Shown: positions 35,340 through 46,254 of the stretch, in pieces
How the letters are laid out: every line of letters starts with the position of its first letter
How positions within the stretch are numbered: position 1 is the stretch's first letter
Source of the DNA: Asparagopsis taxiformis
Lineage: Eukaryota > Rhodophyta > Florideophyceae > Bonnemaisoniales > Bonnemaisoniaceae
Length of the DNA stretch: 64,000 nt
Reading direction: 5' to 3'
Assembly: GCA_030407315.1 (NCBI GenBank)
Contig: JALQPE010000104.1
Span: forward strand, 38,502 to 102,501
Notes under the pieces: generated by a model
What the model was told of the DNA's origin: nothing
Seen by the model: only the letters and a program-made list of their open reading frames with translations
The model's database searches: none
Translations under genes and position numbers: made by a program

Positions 35340-36041
35340 CCTGCGATACAATACTTCACTCTCGAGCTGGAAGGAATGCATAAAGGCAACTTCTCAAATA
35401 GTTTTTCAGCAAATGTGCCGTCTGAAAGGGAGTTTTCTTGCTCATCAGTGAAAAGTAGTGCTTCTTCTCCAGTCGTTCGTTTCCCTGCAGTGAATCTCCT
35501 ATTCTTTTACCGGGGAGGCTCAGTCTCATTGTTTTTATCAGGCATACCGGGTTCAGAGAATCTTGGGTTATCTTCTTCGCTTCTTATCCAACCTGGACTT
35601 GTTTTCATTCGACTCCGTTCTCTGTCCTCTTCGGCCTTGGTAAGATGAATTGCCTTTGTCCCCGCAGCATATTCCAGTTTGTCATCGAAACTGTTTGTAA
35701 ACATCCCGTTCTTGGTTCTCAGACTGCTTCTGTCTATCAAGTCGTCATGAAAGTCAACAAGGATGAATAAAATGCGCTCTTCAATGCGATGATGAGTATC
35801 CCCGACCCCTTTCAAGTTTTCTGCTACCAAATCTGTTCGCACGAATTGCTCCATCGTTGCAGACTTCTTCAACCACTTGTGAAAAACCTCTGACATTCAC
35901 TTTGCGAGGGTCAACTTGCATTTCAGGCGAACTGTACTGCGCAGTAGTGATGATTGTCTCGCTAGCTGAGGGAGAATTAATCTTCTCTGCTACTTCTCTG
36001 CCACTACATTCAACCGTTACGAAACCTTTCGAGGGTTTCAT
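35340..36041 (-). pseudogene. E2 copy of the small element-encoded protein
   Basis: Minus-strand counterpart of 12185-12863: MKPSKGFVTVECSGREVAEK from 36041, and in the second frame RTDLVAEN and DHHRIEERILF-like sequence. It is broken by a TAA after ETEPPR (35507-35509) where E1 reads on. The shared +1 shift relative to E4 indicates E1 and E2 descend from one already shifted copy. Confidence 0.4.
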
Positions 36042-36319
36042 TCGATCAGATGAACTGGTTCACCACAATGATTTGTCCTATGCTTATTACTTTCTGCTGA
36101 ATTATTGCTATTATATCCGGGCTGGACCTACTCAAAATGGTTTTGCTATCTTGTATCGCATTCCCTCAAGACAAACCTGTCAAAGACGTATCCATTTACG
36201 TTTATTACACGGTGATGCTCTAAGCACTAATACCGAATCTGATTTTCTCATACACGTAGTTCCTAGTTGTATACTCTACCATATTCTAGGCCCTATTCAC
36301 AAGGTGAAAACATGATCTC

Positions 36320-37690
36320 TCGTTTAATCGTACTCGGTGTGATATCTTAAATTAGCATATATTTATTTATTAAAATGCAGATTCACTGCTCGCTTGCAAC
36401 ATGAAAATTATAAAATTTCTTCCACACTGCTATTTCCTAACCGCCACCATCTACGTGGCCCGCTTTGACTGCCTGCCAAGTGTGCTCAGAGTATGTAATG
36501 ACGTCATCTATATATACCAGCCACATCATCACTGGAAGCGCGGACTCCTCGTCCAGGAAAGTGCGCCATTTTTCTTACTCCTCACCTCCCCCTTTTCTGT
36601 AGGCCCCATATGCTAGTGTTTTTCCTATATTTCTGTAGTGATGACGTCATTCTAGACCATAAAAGGCGGTCGAAGATGCGATCATGTGGGACTGTTCTGC
36701 CAGATCATGTGCTTCTAAGCGTAATTCACACCCTAGGCTTCGTTTTTCTGGGCCTCACATCGCACCGCTCTGTTTTAAATTTATCCCTCTATTGTTCTCC
36801 TACACGTCCTTTCCGCCCGCAGAGTACTACTTAAACGACAGATTCTGGAAATCCCTGTTTCCATCTCTGTATCCTCCGGCAACAAAGCAACAATAACTAC
36901 ACTTTGGAAGCGGTATAGATATCAATACTGCTTCCAAAGCGTGATTATTGTTTCTTTTTTCCGACGGATATGGAGATGGAAATGTGGAAACGTATCATAT
37001 GGTACGTTTCCACATTTCACGCCACTAACCCAGTATCCTATTTGTTTTCACTTCCTCAGGTTTTCAGTCGGTGAATTTTCCACTTCTTCTTTCATTCATC
37101 TTTCTCTCTTACTCGTTCTCCATTTCTTTTCTGCTCTTCCTGTGAGTACATATTTCGATTTGGGATACAATGGTATTCGTTATGGTATGTTAGTCTCCTA
37201 ATCACCATTAATTTACAACTCCAATTCAACGTCACTAACTTGTTTCCTTTCCCTACATCATTTTTCTCTTCTTCTCTTTCTTTCTTAGTTCATTCATGCA
37301 GCTCAATCAATTGATGGATTTGTAGGCTTTTCTAGTAGTTTTAGTTTTACTCGTCAGAATAGTGTTAGTTGTAGTAGAAGCAGTTTTAACATAGGGATAG
37401 TTTACTCTCAATGTAGCCTGCGCAAATAAACAAATACAGAGTGAAGCTTCCCATATCGCACCCTCTTAGATTGCTACCTATCCTACCGCGTATACCTCTC
37501 GCTAGATCATAGTCACTACGAAATAAAAATTCCTAGCCGTACTATTCTGTCCATTCCCATATGAATACCGTCCATGCCCCATCCTCATAGCGCTAGAACT
37601 GCCTTCCTCTACCCCAGAAAGATGCCCACGACAGCGTGACGCTCCATCTCATCCACCACTCCCAGACACCGAATTTTACTATATCAGGAC
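36320..37690. promoter_or_regulatory. E2 leader with CRE-like pair
   Basis: Counterpart of the E1 leader: TGACGTCA at 36499-36506 and 36642-36649. A near-perfect palindrome at 36977-37017 (GAAATGTGGAAACGTA arms) is not present in that form in E1. No gene seen. Confidence 0.45.
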
Positions 37691-37699
37691 ACTACTTTT

Positions 37700-38296
37700 A
37701 CTGTCTCCAGGTGCTGCCCAGGGCAGCACGAAATACTGTCTCCAGGTGCTGCCCAGGGCAGCACAAAGTATTGTCTACAGGTGCTGCCCAGGGCAGCACG
37801 AAATACTGTCTACAGGTACTGCCCAGGGCAGCACAAAGTACTGTCTACAGGTACTGCCCAGGACAATGAAAATCACTGTCTCCAGGTACTGCCCAGGACA
37901 GTGAAAATCACTGTCTCCAGGTACTGCCCAGGACAGTGCACCGTGTTGGTTCCATCTATTGTCCCAGGCAGCGTATTTCACTATCCGGCCATGTTGCCTT
38001 GGCCAATACAAAACACTATCCGCCAACACTGCCCAGTACAGTAAATTACATCATATCCAACTATTGAATAAATCATTAATTTTTACTGTCTCCATTCACT
38101 GCCTCAGACAGTACTGTGAGACAGTGTTTTTTACTGTCTGCAGACAGTGTTCCGTACTGTCTGCCAGACAGTACAAATCACTGTCTCCAAGTGTGGCATT
38201 AATTTTCATTTGCCGCATAGTGATTTTTACTGTCTCAGACAGTAAAAATCACTGTCTCGCAGTACTGTCTGAGGCCCCCTTTTCAACACCGTAGTG
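37700..38296. repeat. E2 right terminus, minisatellite and subterminal repeats
   Basis: About seven 35-bp units (37700-37945), then GACAGT motifs in both orientations to the terminus at 38296. One or two units fewer than E1 and E3. Confidence 0.8.
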
Positions 38297-40227
38297 GACG
38301 CCACTTCTTCACGAGCCCGTTCGGACGCCGCGACACGCGACAAGGCATCATCACGCTCTCGTTCGGCGGCGCACAGCTGTCGTCGTAACGCGCGAACGCC
38401 CGCTTCGTCCGTCGATACGCCTGCCTCTGCGACGACTATTGCCGTGCTCGGACCGGCTCCCCCGGACGCCACAACCTCGCCCGCCGCTGTAGCATCGTCT
38501 GAAGCCCGGTTCGCGCCTTTCAGCGCTTGTAATTCGTTATAGACCTTGACGTACTCCGCGCGCAGCGCCGCGTCGAGCTGAGTGACGTCAATCGGCGCGC
38601 GAGGAGCCTCGGAGAATAGTGAATAGCGACCATCGCGGAAGCGTCGGCGCTCGATAGCTAACAACGCCGCCATGCCAAGGTACTGTGCGTACTCCCGCGA
38701 GTCAGTCGCACGCATGACGTGTAATTCGTTGGAAGATAACGCCGATAACACGGAATCGATAGTCACGACGTCGCCCGCCTCTAAGTTCGCGAACGCATCG
38801 CGCGACGGGTTGCGTGGGGACTTCAGAAGGATGTGTGGAATTTCGGTATGGCGATGTACGCCCAGCGAGCCATGCGACCAATCGACAGCGCCACGTTCCG
38901 CGTTCCAAGGCAGCCATTGACCGCCCTCCCTGAGGTCGACGCCCGGCGCTATTTCGAAGACGGGAGTCTCGTCCCACGCGCAAGAGCGGTGCTCCCGTAG
39001 AAGGCTTTCTAGGTGCGCCGTTGAATACGTGCCGCCGCGTACAACCGCCGATGCGCCGATACGTTCGATGCCCGCGATAAGTTGGTTGCTCAGTCGCAAG
39101 ATGCGCCGCTCGACGTATGCAACGTGCAGCCAAGCGGCAGCGACCATCACGACCCATTCGCTGAGGGCTATCGCCCAGAAATACGAGCGCGTTTCGACGG
39201 AGACGTTCAAACCGAGCAAGACCGACGGCGCGTAGTGGAAAACACAAGGGAGTGGCACTGACAACGACTCGGGAGCCTCGGGCCAGTCACGCGCGTCGTA
39301 GCGCGAGAAGAACGCGCCGACGCGGTCTTCGGGGAATTCGCGAAACTCGACGTCGCGATATGTAACAAAGTAGCCGCGCGATTGACGCAAACGCAATTCA
39401 CGGCGCGATTCAGACCGCATGGCCGATTCCAGGAACCACGGCACGCTGGTCTCGCCTTCGTTATCGACGTCGTTCCACGGCACGCCGCCGTCTAACAGGA
39501 AGCCAGCACTGGGCGCTGCCGCCCAAGGGTCAATGTGGACAAACTCGTCGCGGCGCATGGTACGAAGTTTGGCCAAGTGGCGCACGAGTCGCTCGTCAGC
39601 CGCATCCTCCAATAAATACGCGTCGCAGGGCAAGTTCGCTGGCACAGCCAGGTCGCAAAGCGCGGCGTCGCGTCGCGCATCCCACACCGACTGCGCGTTT
39701 CGATGGCCGGGCAACACGGCGTACCGGTTAACGTCGGCAATGCGGTCCCAGAGGAAGCGGCGCGGATAGAACTGAAGGCGACTGAGCTCCGACCAGGTCG
39801 GGAGCGTGCGAGGAAGGAAGCGGAACGCCACGGGATCGTTGTACCGCACGCGAGGCGCCGGAGCGGGAGCGTTCTGCGCGGCCGAAGGAAGTGAGACCGA
39901 CGCAGGCGGGGGAACAGAACGAAGAAGGATTCCAGTGCCCGAGCGAGTCCCGGTAGCGGAAGTTGGCGTCATGGTAGCGTCCACGGTCGCGACGACGTCG
40001 GATAGCGTAGCGCCGTCACCCCCGCGTGCGCTCGACGATGCCGGCGCACCCGCGTTCGAGGAGGAGGCCTGCGCCATGGACATGTAATAAGGGCTCTCGG
40101 GGCTCGACGGAAAAGGAATCGAAACGCGCGCAGTGGACGGAGAAGCATGGGGCGTAGGCACGGTTTCGTTGCCAGGAGGTGCGCCGGCTCGGAGCCAGCC
40201 GGGAAGCGAATCGTTGTCTTGCGCCAT
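38297..40227 (-). pseudogene. Gag-like ORF of the GC-rich LTR element, first piece
   Basis: Start chosen at 40227 (MAQDNDSLPGWLRAGAPPGN); an ATG 54 bases upstream is less likely. Residues ~1-130 are Ser/Pro/Ala-rich and disordered. Residues ~130-520 look folded (YNDPVAFRFLPRTLPTWSEL; GGVPWNDVDNEG; WLHVAYVERRILRLSNQLIA). From ~600 a coiled coil starts (LRRQLCAAERERDDALSRVA) and is cut after EEVAS by the E2 terminus. Position just downstream of an LTR-like region, high GC and the coiled coil suggest a structural Gag. No zinc knuckle, protease or reverse transcriptase is visible. With the pieces at 23851-23200 and 9849-9585, minus duplications, it totals 948 codons including the stop. Confidence 0.6.
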
Positions 40228-41209
40228 CGGTAAACGAGCACGCGCACGACGGAGACGAGGAAGCGAGCGCGAATGGCACAATGGAACAGAGAGAGAGAAA
40301 GATGGAACAGAGAGAAGACGGAGGAAGAGAGCAGAGGAAGAACAGGATGATGATGCGCACGAGAGATGAAGCGCGAGGACGCGCTTCGAAGTTAGTCGGG
40401 GGGAGTGTGACGCAATTTATTTCGTCGACGCGCGCGCGTTCGCTGCGATTGCGTCGGGATGAATTCGCGTGCATCTATCTTAGTTAGTTAGTAAGCGAGC
40501 GTACGCGTGGCGTTTTGATTACGTGTCACGGGGCGTGGATGCGAGCGCGTGCGCGCGTACGTTGCCACGAAACCGCGAGCCCGGCGCCACGTGTAGCGCT
40601 TTTTACGAATTTCCCTTTTATTTCCCTTTTTGGGTTTTTTATGACGAAAGTCTTTTTCCCAAATATTTCCCTTTTTGCGTGCGAGTGAGCGGCCGCCGGC
40701 CGGCCACGCAAGGACAGCCTGTCCTGAGTAGTTAGCTACTAATGGTCGTTCAGCTTCGCACCTTACCAATAAACAGCCAGCATCTTCGCAGCTACGAGTT
40801 AAGGGTTTAGCGAATCGCGAGGACCGATTGCGTTGAAACGTTGCGTGCGGGTTGCTCACGATCGCCGACGTTCGCGTGCGCGCTGCGCATAAACCGATCG
40901 TCGAACCGCGTCGCACCGCGATAGCGCGCGTTGCGTCGCACGCCACTAGGCCAGGGATTTACGACCCCTGTGTGGATCGCGTTGTGCTCGAGTTTATTCG
41001 GTGATCTCACCCTGAGATCACGGCTTGCGCCGGCCCGCGAATCCCGTGTTGCGATCGTTCCCTACGCGTTCTGCCGTTGTACCACCCGTTCGCCAGCGCG
41101 ACCGAGCGACGCGCGAACGCAAGTTCAACCAGCGCGTTACGGTTCACCTCGCCCTGACACGGCTGCAATTCTAGAACTCCCTTAGCGATCGCCACCCCGG
41201 CTGGTCCTA
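40228..41209 (-). repeat. Probable 5' LTR and leader of the GC-rich retroelement
   Basis: In the minus direction this begins TGTAGGACCAGCCGG at 41209, at a sharp switch from AT-richer element C to GC-rich DNA, and leads to the gag-like start. TG is the usual LTR first dinucleotide. I cannot place the LTR/leader boundary or primer-binding site, and no second LTR is in the window to confirm it. The short frames inside are not supported. Confidence 0.45.
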
Positions 41210-42058
41210 CACTCTAGACTTGTTCAGGAAACCGAGCACCTTTGTCAGCGCAACTTTCGTAACAGCCAAAGATATTTCACGCTTGCTCAACTCTCTACCA
41301 TTTCCATCTGTTTTCCTCCGCTTCCTAGCCCCTCCGTCAATGCTTCCTGCAGGCTGGTTTCGGCCATCGCCAGTGGCACCATAAACAACTTCTTCGATTA
41401 TTTTGTCCGGAATGTACTTGTTCTCCTTCCAGACGTTGAACGCATTCGAATCGCGTCCAGAGCTCGAGCCTTCCACTGTACGGCCTGTACCCGACTTTTC
41501 CTTCTGAATGTTCCGCAGGAGAGACATCACCACTTGGAATCGAAGCTCGATGTTGTTCTTCCCGGTGTTGGATTGGAACACATCCCTCTTGTCATTTCTC
41601 TGCTTCGCAAACATCATTGCAGAGAGCAACCTACAACCACGGAGGTCGTAGATTCCTTGGTTGGTGTAAATTGTCGCCCCAGCATCAATCTTGTTGACCA
41701 GCAAAGGTACAACAGTTCCAAATACTGCACACAGAAAATTGTAAGAAAACGATAGTTCTGCTGACTGCGAGATGCGCAACCGGTCCCTGTCCTTGTCAGT
41801 CATCCCCTTCTTCGAAGTGCCCTGACTCTGCTGTAATAAACCATCACAGATGTCTTTCACACCCTGTAGTTCCGTTACAATAAACTCGACGCGACTCATC
41901 AGCTTTTCGATTTGCTGGCGTTGGGACGTTCAATCATCGTCGATTTCATCCATCCTCTCCCCAATACGACGAACTTCCCCAGTCACTGTCCTGAATCCCT
42001 CTCGAATAATCCCTGCTAGGCAGTCATTTGGATTTTCCTCACGACGCTGAGATTCCAT
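41210..42058 (-). pseudogene. Element C accessory protein, truncated, one in-frame TGA
   Basis: The frame starts at 42058 (MESQRREENPNDCLAGIIRE), meets a TGA at 41930-41932 and continues in frame to the LTR junction. The N-terminal half is heptad-like (REGFRTVTGEVRRIGERMDE... MSRVEFIVTELQGVKDICDG), so a coiled coil is likely. The rest has NQGIYDLRGCRLLSAMMFAK and a basic ARKRRKTDGN patch (possible nuclear localisation). Translation might restart at Met 41899. No known family. A DNA-binding accessory role is inference. Confidence 0.45.
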
Positions 42059-42339
42059 CTTCCCTCAAACTTCGCCTCTCGTTCCAATCGCAAAGTGTCA
42101 CTCCAGACGATTTTCCTGCAACGAGAATGCTAGCAATAGTAACAAATAATGCCAACTACTCTACTCATATCCTCGGAAAACGACCGATTTTCTCCTACCT
42201 TTTTTGTAACGGTCATTTCCATGTGACCATGCATCCTCTACACTTCTCACTACTAGTAGCTTCAGAATAGTTTCCTCTCTTCTCTACTTGAACTCACATG
42301 CGAACACATTGTACAACCCTATCCTGGACAACTATTGCA

Positions 42340-42750
42340 ACATTGAATCTCAGAAAATACCAATCACCAATTACTATCAAGGCAGTACTTGCAGGCAGTA
42401 CAATTCACTGCCGGAGCCAGTATATTTTACTGCCTGATTCTAATGCCAGGTCATTTGCCAGGGCAGTACTGTACGGCAGTACATTCCATTGCAGAAATCA
42501 TCAAAAATCACTGCATTGCACTACTGCCCTGTGGTACCAGCAAAAATTACTAGAATTTGCTATCGTACAGTACTGCATTCTGCGACATACCGTACTGCCA
42601 GGAAATTTTGTATTTTACTGCCTGCGGCACTAGAACTGAAAAAATTAAAATAGTAATTTTACTGCCTCAGGCACTACATTGCTCAGGCAGTGATTTTTAC
42701 TGCCTCAGGCAGTAAATTTACTACATTTTTTGATCTCAAACTCAGTAGTG
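42340..42750. repeat. Element C subterminal repeats (ACTGCC/GGCAGT)
   Basis: About fifteen ACTGCC/GGCAGT motifs in both orientations, including the palindrome ACTGCCTCAGGCAGT (42700-42714). The architecture matches E elements, but the core differs by one base (ACTGCC against ACTGTC), consistent with a separate binding specificity. Confidence 0.7.
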
Positions 42751-44904
42751 TCGCTCGGATGTGCGAAAGTGTGTATCAGAGCTCGAATGTAAACGGGTGT
42801 CGTAGCCAAACTGCGAGTTCTTCCCATATTTCCCCCCTCTTACAAAGAAACACAAATGGCATGGGCAGTCTGCGTTGTGCCTCATGACATCCAGCACATG
42901 AGAACAGGCAGGATAATCCGATACGAAACCAATAAAGTCCAGGAAAATTAGACATTCATTGCCGTCTGGATCGACATCACGAAACCCCGACGTACATCCT
43001 TGAATAATGTCTCTAGAGATATGTCGAAGGATATGGTTTGTACTAACACCAGGACCTGTGACACCGATAACGCGCACAGCAGAACTGTTCCGGCGACAGT
43101 CCAGCGGAAGACCCATTGGGAGCAAATAGCATCCTCCAGCACTCCCTTTCTTACCAGAGGCTTCATTGAAGTCATCGCAGTATAAAAGAAATGGATAGAC
43201 GTAGTATGTGGTACCGCAGCTGAGAACCCCACGGAGATGTGTAGGATGAAAGGGGCTAGGGCTCGTGCCTGGTTTCAATAACTTCACATTGTTGATTGCA
43301 CGAGTTCCGCCGACAACTTTGTAATGCCCTCCAGAGTTGACGAGAAAGAGCAGTTTTTGTGATGGGCCTGGCGGTCCGGGAGAGCTGACGACAAGCCCAA
43401 TGAAGAACTGTATACCACAATTTTGAGTAGGGTTACACTCAGGACTGGGTGATAAAACTGTCAGGTGATCACCCGGCCGAGCATATTCCCGGAACGACTC
43501 TTTCTGAAGGATGAAGGCGGACCCATATGAATGCGGGGAGACCGAAAGCCTACTATGAAATGTGGCACCGGAGTTTATCCATGAAGAAGATGTGATAGCT
43601 TTGAACGACTCATGGCTGGAAGATAGTGATTCATGTTGGAAAAGGGAACTGAGAGTAGGATCTAGAGAAGAGGCATGCTTCCCTGATGTGACATGCAGTT
43701 CCACAATACTACCACCGAAAGCAGAAACGGGAAAGCCGTCTTTTACCGCCTCCGCCCTCATCGTGTAGTTTTGTCCTTTTAAGGAGTACTCTCTGAATTT
43801 TCCTAGCTTCGACTTGCACACGTTACCATGTAAACTTAGTATGTCATCCGAGTCGGAAGCATCCAATTGTGTGTTATCACGCCACGCAAGGTCGAATATA
43901 TGTGGTGCAGTAATGTCTGCTCGTGCATATTCGCTTGGTGGAACGATAAGTACAGGTGCTGATTGACTAGCTTTGTTTTGTTCGACCTTGCTTCTTCGTA
44001 GAATTGCAGAAGAGGCAACACGAGCTGCACTACGCTCTGCGTTTACAGGGAAGAATACGGTTTCCGAACGTAACCATGCGTTGAAGAACAGCCACGGTCT
44101 TACCTTCCGCATAATTGTCGAATAATGGGGTAGACTTCGCTGAACGTGTTTGTTCGTGGAACCTTGTCTAGCGAAATCGAACAACACGCGATCTTCCTGA
44201 AGGTTTGCTGCGGTGCATCTCGTCGACCCTGTCAGTTTGGCGACAGCGTACAACGTTGTCCATTCTGTCATGTAATTGCGAGCTTTGTCTGGATTGGACG
44301 TGTTCATGATAAAGGGAGAAGAGATTAGGAGCTTCGCTTCTGCCTCCTCCTGTAGAAACAGGTCGTTGTCATCCGAATCGGAGTCGTTTGTTGCGGTGAC
44401 GTTCTCATGATGGTCGGAAGCAGCGGGATGGCACAGTTTAGGAACTGTCGCAGCAGAAGTGACGGGGTCTCTGCCGGAGGATAGTACAATATCATCGTCG
44501 CTAGGAGTAATACAAGCTTTTTGAACTTCTGGAACAATTGTTCCAGAAGTATACTTGAGTATATTGTTCTGCTGCCCACTATTGGCGTACGTCAAAGGGA
44601 GGGTGGTATCCACAGAATTGCTCCCAGGTCTGAAGATATCCTGTGAAGACGAGGAAGGGAGGACTGGATCTGGATCTGGGGTCTGCGAATTGGTAGCTAT
44701 AGGAGCATGGGGAGGGTTCGAAGTGCTACCATACTCTGTTGCCGGGCGAGGATGATGGGTTTCTGGTGTATTGCAGTCCATTTCCTGAACGGCAAAAGGA
44801 TTTGAGACTGTTCTGGATGTCGAGCGTCTAGTCCGATTGCGGACAGGGGCTACATAGTTGAAACGGAGCCTCGGGCCATTCCTAGACTTTCTCGGTCTAG
44901 CCAT
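42751..44904 (-). CDS. CACTA-type transposase of element G, C-terminally cut by element C
   Basis: 718 codons from Met 44904 (MARPRKSRNGPRLRFN, basic) to the element C junction. A Ser/Pro-rich acidic linker is followed by conserved blocks shared with the E3 protein: W..LYAVAKLTGSTRCT, HYSTIMRKVRPWL, RPGDHLTVLSPSPE and YYVYPFLLYCDDF. Near the end come YLLPMGLPLDCRR, VTGPGVSTNHILRHI and DYPACSHVLDVMRHNADCPC. The D-rich strand, regulatory middle and DYP...CPCHLC block are arranged like the pre-catalytic half of fungal Plavaka/KDZ and EnSpm transposases. The catalytic C-terminal part is missing, so the protein should be inactive. No frameshift in the retained part. Confidence 0.65.
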
Positions 44905-45230
44905 ATCTCGATAACCTGGATTGAGGTAGCACCTAGGTGCAAACAGCTGTTTGGAAGGGAGGGAAACGCTGTACGCCTCTATATTATGAGGATACAAATC
45001 TCTATAGTCTATCAATCTGTAGAAGAACGAAATTGGAAGGGGAGATCTCAGAGCTGACCGTTACAGTCGTTGCAGAGAACATGTTCTCTATTTCCATGGA
45101 AGCCAGGAAATAGTGCAAAGTACTGATGAGTATACATGAAGACTGAAAACTTCAAAGAATGACATAGTTTTTACCAGAATCGTAATTCATCCTATAGTGT
45201 TTACTTAGCAAGAAACACTGTCAAGTAGTG
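44905..45230 (-). mobile_element. Element G 5' end and leader
   Basis: In the minus direction the sequence starts CACTACTTGACAGTGTTTCT at 45230 and reaches the transposase start after ~325 bp. ACAGTGTTT/AAACACT words recur (for example near 45194). This is presumably the promoter of the transposase. Confidence 0.5.
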
Positions 45231-45248
45231 AAGGAGATGCCTCTCCTT
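45231..45248. repeat. 18-bp palindromic spacer between two facing CACTA ends
   Basis: AAGGAGA-tgcc-TCTCCTT lies between ...CAAGTAGTG (ending 45230) and CACTACTCGACAGTG (starting 45249). The flanking ends are themselves near-identical in inverse, giving a hairpin from about 45207 to 45272. Confidence 0.7.
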
Positions 45249-45340
45249 CACTACTCGACAGTGTTTCTTGCAGCTTCGCAACTGCAGACAGAGCACTCAG
45301 TGCAAACACTATACTCCATGGAGTGGCACGGAGAAGTTCC
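45249..45340 (+). mobile_element. Element G': second, outward-pointing CACTA end
   Basis: CACTACTCGACAGTGTTTCT at 45249 repeats the element G terminus in the other direction. The element would continue right, be interrupted by module F at 45341 and resume at 50583, so the ORF at 51008 may belong to it. Confidence 0.4.
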
Positions 45341-45350
45341 AGACTAGTCT

Positions 45351-45475
45351 AAAATTTGGTAATTTTTTGGGCTCAAAAATTACTGCAGTAAAAACTGATC
45401 TAGCCAAGTGCACTTTGCTAGATCAGTTTTTACTGCAGTAATTTTTGAGCCCAAAAAATTACCAAATTTTGTGCC
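45351..45475. repeat. Module F outer left ~120-bp hairpin
   Basis: Near-perfect palindrome: AAAATTTGGTAATTTTTTGG... then TACTGCAGTAAAAACTGATC on one arm and their complements on the other, around a CAAGTGCACTTT loop. Related shorter hairpins lie at 45763-45803, 50072-50114 and 50532-50573. Confidence 0.75.
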
Positions 45476-45803
45476 CCACTCGTAGTGACCGTATGGCTCG
45501 TACACCGCCCTGCTTTGTGCTCCCGTCCATATTCCATGAAACACTCACCACCATCGGTCAGCACCACATGGGCAGCACCTTCTATAGTTCCTTTCAAATA
45601 CGTTTCTGGACTGCTGGTGTACAACAGTCTCAATGTACTACGACGAACACCGTCGGAATATTCAGAAACATACATCATTAAAGCATCGAATGCGACGACT
45701 AGACGAAATGTGGAGCAGGAGCGGTTGTCCAAATCTGGTGCAGACGGTCGCCAGACTAGTCTAAAATTTGGTAATTGTTGAGCCCAAAAAATTACCAAAT
45801 TTC

Positions 45804-46254
45804 ACGCCCCTTCTTGTACTCTCTTCACGACTGTTCATTGGGTACTGATTGATTTGAACGCAACCGGTGAGTCTTTTGGCGCGTGGGCGCGAATTTATTC
45901 GCACCCCTTCAGTTAACCTTCCAAACGTTACGTCTACACGATTTCCTGTCACTCTCCTCTGCTACTCATCTACTACTCCTTGTAGTACTCCAGCACCTCA
46001 AAGGCAATTCAGATCGTGCATCTCCCTGCTTCAGCCCAACTCCCCCTGCTTTCCAAGCTTCGCTCTTCGCATCTCTCTCTGCTTCTCCCGCTTTGCATCC
46101 ATCTGTCTCCCCACAGTGACAGTGTCCCATCCCTCTCTCTCTCTTCAATCCTTGCTCTCCCGTGCCCTCTCTTTCTCTTCACTCCCTGCCCTTTTCGTGC
46201 CCACTTCACCTCTATACACCGTTCAGAGTTCAAGAGCTTGTTTATCCCACAAAC
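45804..46254 (+). promoter_or_regulatory. Module F leader upstream of the ParB-like gene
   Basis: Pyrimidine-rich (CTCTCTCTC-type) DNA between the left inverted repeat and the first start codon, as expected for a 5' untranslated region and promoter. No other gene is supported; the open frame through it is a low-complexity artefact. Confidence 0.4.

Larger units (their letters stand above)
23852..38296. mobile_element. Element E2: CACTA-ended, gene-capturing transposon (~14.4 kb), opposite orientation to E1
   Basis: It starts CACTACGGTGTTGAGAATG at 23852 and ends ...CTTTTCAACACCGTAGTG at 38296, with GA flanking both sides. Mirrored relative to E1, it carries the shared module from ~30150 to 38296: 171-bp repeats, 0.9-kb hairpin repeats, small protein region, CRE-pair leader and minisatellite. 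The ~24300-30150 interval holds a different cargo: five adjacent broken genes on alternating strands. No transposase is seen. Confidence 0.8.
41210..42750 (-). mobile_element. Element C: CACTA-ended transposon, truncated by the retroelement
   Basis: In the minus direction it starts CACTACTGAGTTTGAGATC at 42750 and has ACTGCC/GGCAGT subterminal motifs, then one gene. It is cut at 41209 by the retroelement LTR; the other end is not in the window. It is inserted in the transposase ORF of element G (TC at 42751-42752 would be one copy of its target duplication). Confidence 0.65.

Noticed and set aside
9850..38296. One giant 28-kb element with ~7-kb terminal inverted repeats
   Set aside because: Internal termini at 23199 and 23852, matching 2-bp duplications and in-frame gag rejoining show two separate elements in opposite orientation.
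38227..38296. C-terminal tail TTVLKRGPQTVLRDSDFYCL shared by the gag-like and 51008 proteins
   Set aside because: It is translation of the E-family terminus after insertion, not a native shared domain.
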